NCBI RefSeq assembly: GCF_014641615.1
Contig: NZ_BMIB01000003.1
Location: 496,001 to 560,000, forward strand
Origin: Filimonas zeae
GTDB lineage: Bacteria; Bacteroidota; Bacteroidia; Chitinophagales; Chitinophagaceae
Length of the DNA: 64,000 nucleotides
Reading direction: 5' to 3'
The notes under the pieces are model-generated. The model searched no databases, was not told the origin of the DNA, and saw nothing but the letters and a program-made list of their open reading frames with translations. Positions 60,756-64,000 of the stretch are shown here, one piece after another. A program made the translations under genes and the position numbers. Numbering within the stretch: the first letter of the stretch is position 1; the number at the start of each line of letters is the position of its first letter.

Positions 60756-60901
60756 TATGCTTCAAATGGGGTAGAACCCTGCGGATTTATCCCCTGAAAA
60801 GCCGTTGCTAGTCCGTACTGTTGAAAACTTATTAACAGCCCTATTAACCCTTAATAATAACGGACGATACCTGCCCGCCGGCTTTGCCCGGCGGGTTTTT
60901 T
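60748..60901 (+). ncRNA. Candidate small RNA
   Basis: A plus-strand -7 element TACTTTTG (60740-60747) and a strong terminator (60874-60901) delimit about 150 nt without a frame. Inside, GTCCGT (about 60810) pairs with ACGGAC (60860-60865), enclosing a CTGTT/AACAG hairpin, so the transcript can fold. Its identity is unknown; a 6S-type RNA is possible but not shown. Start point is inferred. Confidence 0.35.
60874..60901 (+). terminator. Strong intrinsic terminator
   Basis: CCCGCCGG (60874-60881) and CCGGCGGG (60888-60895) form a perfect GC stem followed by TTTTTT. It is the classical kind of site after which group IIC introns insert. Confidence 0.9.
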
Positions 60902-61079
60902 GTGTGTCAGGCATGCAGGTCATCTATAGGGCGCAAGTTCCGAAGGCGCTTTACACCAGGGAGCTTTAGCTAAGAACAACGGGTTTATGCCGTGAGGTTA
61001 AATCTGAAAGAAGTTGCTGAGCTTAAAAAAGTACAGGCAAGTACAAAACTATAGCCCCCACAACGGAGGTGAATAAAGT
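60902..61079 (+). mobile_element. Truncated group IIC intron, 5' domain I fragment
   Basis: The segment begins GTGTG directly behind the terminator T-run. It continues with CATCTATAGGG, AAGTTCCGAAGG, CACCAGGGAG and AAATCTGAAAGAAG, in the order known from the 5' part of group IIC introns such as B.h.I1 (compared from memory). No reverse transcriptase frame, no domain V (AGC...CGAAAG-type) and no 3' end are present, so only about 175 nt of domain I remain. The match to family landmarks plus the terminator target makes the call fairly good. Confidence 0.65.
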
Positions 61080-61080
61080 A

Positions 61081-61108
61081 AAAGCCCACGATCTGTTTCG
61101 CGGGCTTT
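61081..61108 (-). terminator. Hairpin downstream of ArsR
   Basis: AAAGCCC (61081-61087) pairs with GGGCTTT (61102-61108). It is 82 bp after the minus-strand ArsR stop and may end that operon, though the T-run on the minus strand is short. Confidence 0.45.
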
Positions 61109-61189
61109 GTTGTATATGCTTTTATTTGTTCAGCTCCGATAGCAGCTCATTTGTCGGCTATAAATCAAACTGCAGATTGTGTTGCATCA

Positions 61190-61504
61190 TTATTTTTTTT
61201 GAATGGTGGCCAATAGCTGATCCAGCTGCTGAAAGCGGCTTTCCCATATTTGTCTGAATTGTTCCAGCCACTTATCTATCTCCTTCATCTTCTCTATTTC
61301 AAGCTGGTAGTATATTTCCCGGCCCTGATGCTCCTGTTTAATCAGCTCGCACTCCGTTAGTATTTTCAGATGTTTGGATACGGCCTGTCTGGTTGAATCA
61401 AAATGCTCTGCTATGGCATTAGGTGTCATTGCCTGTACCGCAATTAAAGCAATAATAGCCCTGCGTGTAGGGTCGGCAATGGCCTGAAAAATATCTCTTC
61501 TCAT
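61190..61504 (-). CDS. ArsR-family winged-helix regulator
   Basis: A 104-residue regulator: DIFQAIADPTRRAIIALI, then the recognition helix region DSTRQAVSKHLKILTECELI and the wing REIYYQLE. No metal-binding CxCxxC motif, so it belongs to the SdpR-like group that pairs with membrane or START-domain proteins. It is the second gene of the operon with DoxX (18-bp gap) and probably represses it through the paired CAACCAGTTG sites upstream. Confidence 0.9.
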   Translation of the reverse strand: MRRDIFQAIADPTRRAIIALIAVQAMTPNAIAEHFDSTRQAVSKHLKILTECELIKQEHQGREIYYQLEIEKMKEIDKWLEQFRQIWESRFQQLDQLLATIQKK

Positions 61505-61522
61505 ACAAATCTTATTTTGTTA

Positions 61523-61903
61523 TCAGGCTTTTACCATGGGCAGGTATTTTTCCCAATTATCAGCAATAACCCAGAGTTCAATAGCTATCAACACGGCTAC
61601 AATAGGCAGTCCGGATGGCGCCATGGTAATATTAGTCAGCAGAATGCCCGCTAATATGGGTAATATAACCAATGCACCCAGCGCGCGCGTTCTTTTAAAA
61701 ATCAGCAAAGCGCCCCCCAGTACTTCTATTGCACCCACCAGCGGCATCAGCCAGCCTATTTCCATAAAGGCCATACCTGCTTTTACCATTTTTTCAGGCA
61801 TGTCTTTAGGCATAGGCATGTAATGGAAAAATTTATCCAGGCCTGCATTGATATACATAAGGCCGGAGAGGAGGCATAACACAAAAAGAATTTTAGCTTT
61901 CAT
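61523..61903 (-). CDS. DoxX-family membrane protein
   Basis: A 126-residue protein with four hydrophobic helices of the DoxX/DoxD-like family (INAGLDKFFHY, GWLMPLVGAIEVLGGALLIF, and a last helix VLIAIELWVIAD). Function is poorly known; relatives are linked to redox stress. ATG at 61903 is preferred over an in-frame codon at 61927. It leads the operon with ArsR and starts 26 bp from the first operator copy. Confidence 0.85.
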   Translation of the reverse strand: MKAKILFVLCLLSGLMYINAGLDKFFHYMPMPKDMPEKMVKAGMAFMEIGWLMPLVGAIEVLGGALLIFKRTRALGALVILPILAGILLTNITMAPSGLPIVAVLIAIELWVIADNWEKYLPMVKA

Positions 61904-61928
61904 ATTTTGTTTGTTTATGTGGTGCAAT

Positions 61929-61960
61929 CAACTGGTTGTAAATGTATGTGCAACTGGTTG
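61929..61960. promoter_or_regulatory. Paired operator CAACTGGTTG x2
   Basis: CAACTGGTTG at 61929-61938 and 61951-61960, start-to-start distance 22 bp (two helix turns). On the minus strand the copies read CAACCAGTTG; one lies between the -33 and -7 boxes of the DoxX promoter and the other over the start point, the arrangement of a repressor site. The ArsR protein of this operon is the likely ligand. Confidence 0.65.
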
Positions 61961-61969
61961 GTTTCTCAA
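61939..61969 (-). promoter_or_regulatory. Promoter of the DoxX-ArsR operon
   Basis: On the minus strand TTG (61969-61967), a 20-bp spacer and TACATTTA (61946-61939, one mismatch) fit the consensus. The ATG at 61903 follows after 35 bp. Confidence 0.6.
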
Positions 61970-61989
61970 AATTATTATTCCGGTGGCAC

Positions 61990-61997
61990 TAATTTTG
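61990..61997 (+). promoter_or_regulatory. -7 element of the lipoprotein operon
   Basis: TAATTTTG is a full TAnnTTTG match 39 bp before the ATG at 62037. It is divergent from the DoxX promoter 44 bp away. Confidence 0.5.
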
Positions 61998-62036
61998 CTA
62001 CCCTGGTGCGTTCATATTCCTTAAAACCCAAACTTC

Positions 62037-62723
62037 ATGCGTATAACCTATACCGTTTGTTTTGCACTATGCCTTGTAATGCTTACCGGATGCTCCACCA
62101 AAGGCCAGACACTTTCTCTTTTGGATTTACTGAAGCAGAAGCCGCACGATATTTTTTCCTCTAAAAACATGTTGTTTCAGCAATATGAGATAAAGGCAAA
62201 TGAAAACTATAGTATTAAACTGTATGGTGAGAAATTGCCGGACACTGTTATGACGGTTATAGAACCGGAATATAGTATTAACTGGGAGCAGGAAGAGATA
62301 CAGCCAGTGGTATCCTGCCTTTCAATACCGCTGCAATCGCCCCGTTTTATAGTAGATAAAACCGGCACCCCGCTGATTGTGGTTGCGGAACTGGGAAACG
62401 ATGGACCGAAAGGCAAAGCGAAAGCCGGTGTTTTTAAAGATGAAGATGTGCTGAACCTTAAAAAAGCGCTTACCCAACAGTTTGGCAAGGAGAGAAAGGT
62501 AAAAGAAGATTCTTTTGAAGGCAATGTATATGTATGGAAAAAGGCGCCATATACTATCAGGCTAACGATAGAAAACGAAAAATTTGAAAACAAATCCGGA
62601 CACACGCGCAATGGTGTAGCCCAGGATGGCTGTAATGGTGTTCTTACCATTTACAATGGCATTGATCCTGCATTTCATGCTGAAGAATATAATTATTTCA
62701 ACAACCCTGATATTCGCAAATAA
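62037..62723 (+). CDS. Lipoprotein of unknown function
   Basis: A 228-residue protein with a signal sequence and lipobox LTGC (Cys19), so it should be anchored in an envelope membrane. The mature chain is mixed alpha/beta with many Lys and Glu; no domain is recognised. It lies 4 bp upstream of another exported protein and forms an operon with it. Confidence 0.7.
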   Translation: MRITYTVCFALCLVMLTGCSTKGQTLSLLDLLKQKPHDIFSSKNMLFQQYEIKANENYSIKLYGEKLPDTVMTVIEPEYSINWEQEEIQPVVSCLSIPLQSPRFIVDKTGTPLIVVAELGNDGPKGKAKAGVFKDEDVLNLKKALTQQFGKERKVKEDSFEGNVYVWKKAPYTIRLTIENEKFENKSGHTRNGVAQDGCNGVLTIYNGIDPAFHAEEYNYFNNPDIRK

Positions 62724-62727
62724 CGCT

Positions 62728-64000
62728 ATGAAAAAACTGATAGTAAGCCTGCTCGTGTTGACTCCGATAATGCTGTTTGCCGGTGAATCGTACTGGAAAA
62801 TTGAAAGAGTAAAACCGCTGATGAAAACAGGACTTTTTTTTGAAGTGGCGTTAGACCAGTTTTCCAATCTGGATCATATACTGTATGATGAGGATAAGAA
62901 AGCCTTATGGTATTACGACACCTATTCATCTAAGATGCCTGAACGGCCGCTGGGCAATTCTCTGCTGCAGGAAGAGGGCGAACCTTCAAAAGAACGGCAT
63001 ATTGAAGCCAGAATAGTAGGAGGCGAGTTAAAGATACTGGTGTACCACAACAGCCGTAACATTGCTTTTATTGTATGTAAAAGAGTGGCTGATGATAAAA
63101 CCGCCTTTCTTGAAAAGGTAGATGCCAGCAGAAAAAAGTTGCAGGAATACATAGCAGATGCTGTTAAAAAGCATCCGCCGGTTACCATGCCTGCTGCTGC
63201 CGATAACACCAGCCAGGTGAAAGTTAAGTTAGAGGGCCTGGCATTGGCGCTGCCTGCAGACAGATACCTGGTGGTAAAAACGCAAACAGGTAGCTACGAA
63301 GCAATAGATAAACAGAATAAAGATCTTACAGCAGCATTCACCATTTATAAAGAAGCCTTTAACCGGAATGATTCTCTGAAGAAGGAGAGCCTGCATCCGC
63401 TGCTGAAAGAAGGTATGCTGCAACTGAACACATCGGCTTACTATGACTGGCAGGAAAAGAAAACGGGCATTTCAGGATATGCGTTAAGCAACAGCATACA
63501 GGCCGGTAATGTATACTATAATATGGTCAGCAGCGGACAAACGGAGTTAAAAGATATTTCACCCTATGTAGGCCCTTTCAGGAGCGCCACTACAGATACA
63601 GTCGGTGCCATAAGCCTGGAAGCTTACAATGCCGGTGGCACTTACAACCAGCCCCAGCGGACGGTAAAAGCCGGTACGCTTCAGCTACGGTTACCCACTG
63701 CATACGAGGTTACAGATTTTCTGGTATGGAATGAAAACTTTTTTTCGCTGGAACTAACACCAGAACTGAGTTTTAGCAGTGACAAACCTGATTGCCGGCT
63801 CTATAACATTAAGGATACTGCCGACAAAGATGCCAGCCCAACGGAAACAGCACGTGGTGGCTTATACAGCCTTAAAAACAGCAGTTTAAAAACTTCTATA
63901 CAGGATGTTCGTGAAAGCCTGCTGAAAGAAGGCGCCAGAATACTTGCTGAGGATAGCAACGGTGTTATGTATTACTACCATCAAAGTTGCTGGGTATGCA
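62728..64000 (+). CDS. Exported protein of unknown function (partial, C-terminus outside window)
   Basis: An open frame of 424 codons runs to the window edge from the ATG at 62728. MKKLIVSLLVLTPIMLFAGE is a signal peptide. The mature chain contains repeated short beta strands, for example a FFEVALDQFSNLDHI-type segment near residue 40, and long stretches without motif. It starts 4 bp after the lipoprotein stop, so both are cotranscribed. No family recognised. Confidence 0.7.
   Translation, partial: MKKLIVSLLVLTPIMLFAGESYWKIERVKPLMKTGLFFEVALDQFSNLDHILYDEDKKALWYYDTYSSKMPERPLGNSLLQEEGEPSKERHIEARIVGGELKILVYHNSRNIAFIVCKRVADDKTAFLEKVDASRKKLQEYIADAVKKHPPVTMPAAADNTSQVKVKLEGLALALPADRYLVVKTQTGSYEAIDKQNKDLTAAFTIYKEAFNRNDSLKKESLHPLLKEGMLQLNTSAYYDWQEKKTGISGYALSNSIQAGNVYYNMVSSGQTELKDISPYVGPFRSATTDTVGAISLEAYNAGGTYNQPQRTVKAGTLQLRLPTAYEVTDFLVWNENFFSLELTPELSFSSDKPDCRLYNIKDTADKDASPTETARGGLYSLKNSSLKTSIQDVRESLLKEGARILAEDSNGVMYYYHQSCWVC

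Larger units (their letters stand above)
60673..61189. other. Gene-free stretch with RNA-type signals, 517 bp
   Basis: No protein gene is seen. It holds the PAS-LuxR promoter, a divergent -7 element, a candidate small RNA ending in a strong terminator, a truncated group IIC intron directly behind it, and a further hairpin. Confidence 0.6.

Noticed and set aside
60810..60865. DnaA-box-like TTATTAACA and AT-rich motif as an origin
   Set aside because: Only single imperfect boxes, no dnaA or other origin genes nearby; a folded RNA explains the symmetry better.

Overview
The window reads as chromosomal DNA of a member of the Bacteroidota, most likely a Chitinophagaceae-type soil or plant-associated bacterium. 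The reasons are: many starts are preceded by the Bacteroidota -7 promoter element TAnnTTTG rather than by Shine-Dalgarno sequences; two very large exported proteins end in the gliding-motility-associated (type B) type IX secretion sorting domain; there are two LytS/LytTR two-component pairs and a TlpA-type thioredoxin with an N-terminal DUF4369-like domain; and the metallo-beta-lactamase has the GOB-like B3-Q signature of this phylum. This assignment is inferred from content only.

Layout. 1-700: tail of an AT-rich unknown gene and a gene-free stretch with short direct repeats and two hairpins. 703-6.9 kb: flavin monooxygenase-like oxidoreductase, alpha/beta hydrolase, exported GH27 alpha-galactosidase, exported type-B carboxylesterase, patatin-like lipase. 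6.9-13.4 kb: DctA-type dicarboxylate carrier, two membrane proteins, AraC regulator plus quinone-reductase-like enzyme, ABC-F ATPase. 13.5-20.9 kb: beta-hydroxyacid dehydrogenase-like protein, B3-Q metallo-beta-lactamase, lipoprotein, divergent MocR regulator / PaiB-like protein plus GNAT, two proteins of unknown function, nucleoside deaminase. 21-26.5 kb: HIT protein plus methyltransferase operon, LytS/LytTR pair, a putative exported zinc peptidase and a DUF1080-like exported protein.

26.5-31.8 kb looks like accessory DNA. An operon codes for histidine kinase, TlpA thioredoxin and LytTR regulator, followed by an AT-rich SRPBCC gene and an AT-rich leucine-rich-repeat gene. It is bounded by two related hairpin-plus-element boundaries and ends next to an orphan C-terminal coding fragment and a tRNA-Ser(UGA).

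31.8-37 kb: DUF1028-TPR exported protein, lipoprotein, short-chain dehydrogenase and two AraC regulators. 37.2-49.5 kb: two translationally coupled surface proteins (2985 and 1102 aa) sharing an IgGFc-binding-like domain; the first has three Ig-like plus beta-helix modules. A perfect 20-bp LacI-type palindrome lies just upstream. 49.6-59.3 kb: RtcB-like protein lacking its C-terminal catalytic part, transglutaminase-like protein, an exported cell-surface protein with an apparent frameshift in its signal peptide, EamA transporter, Crp-like regulator, DapB-like protein, GNAT, S41 peptidase, and PL1 pectate lyase. 59.3-64 kb: small membrane protein, PAS-LuxR regulator, a candidate small RNA ending in a strong terminator with a truncated group IIC intron directly behind it, a DoxX-ArsR operon with a paired operator, and a lipoprotein operon running off the window.

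Functionally the window mixes plant-polysaccharide attack (alpha-galactosidase, esterase, pectate lyase), surface adhesion through the type IX system, and small regulator-plus-enzyme operons. No transposase, integrase or CRISPR array was seen.
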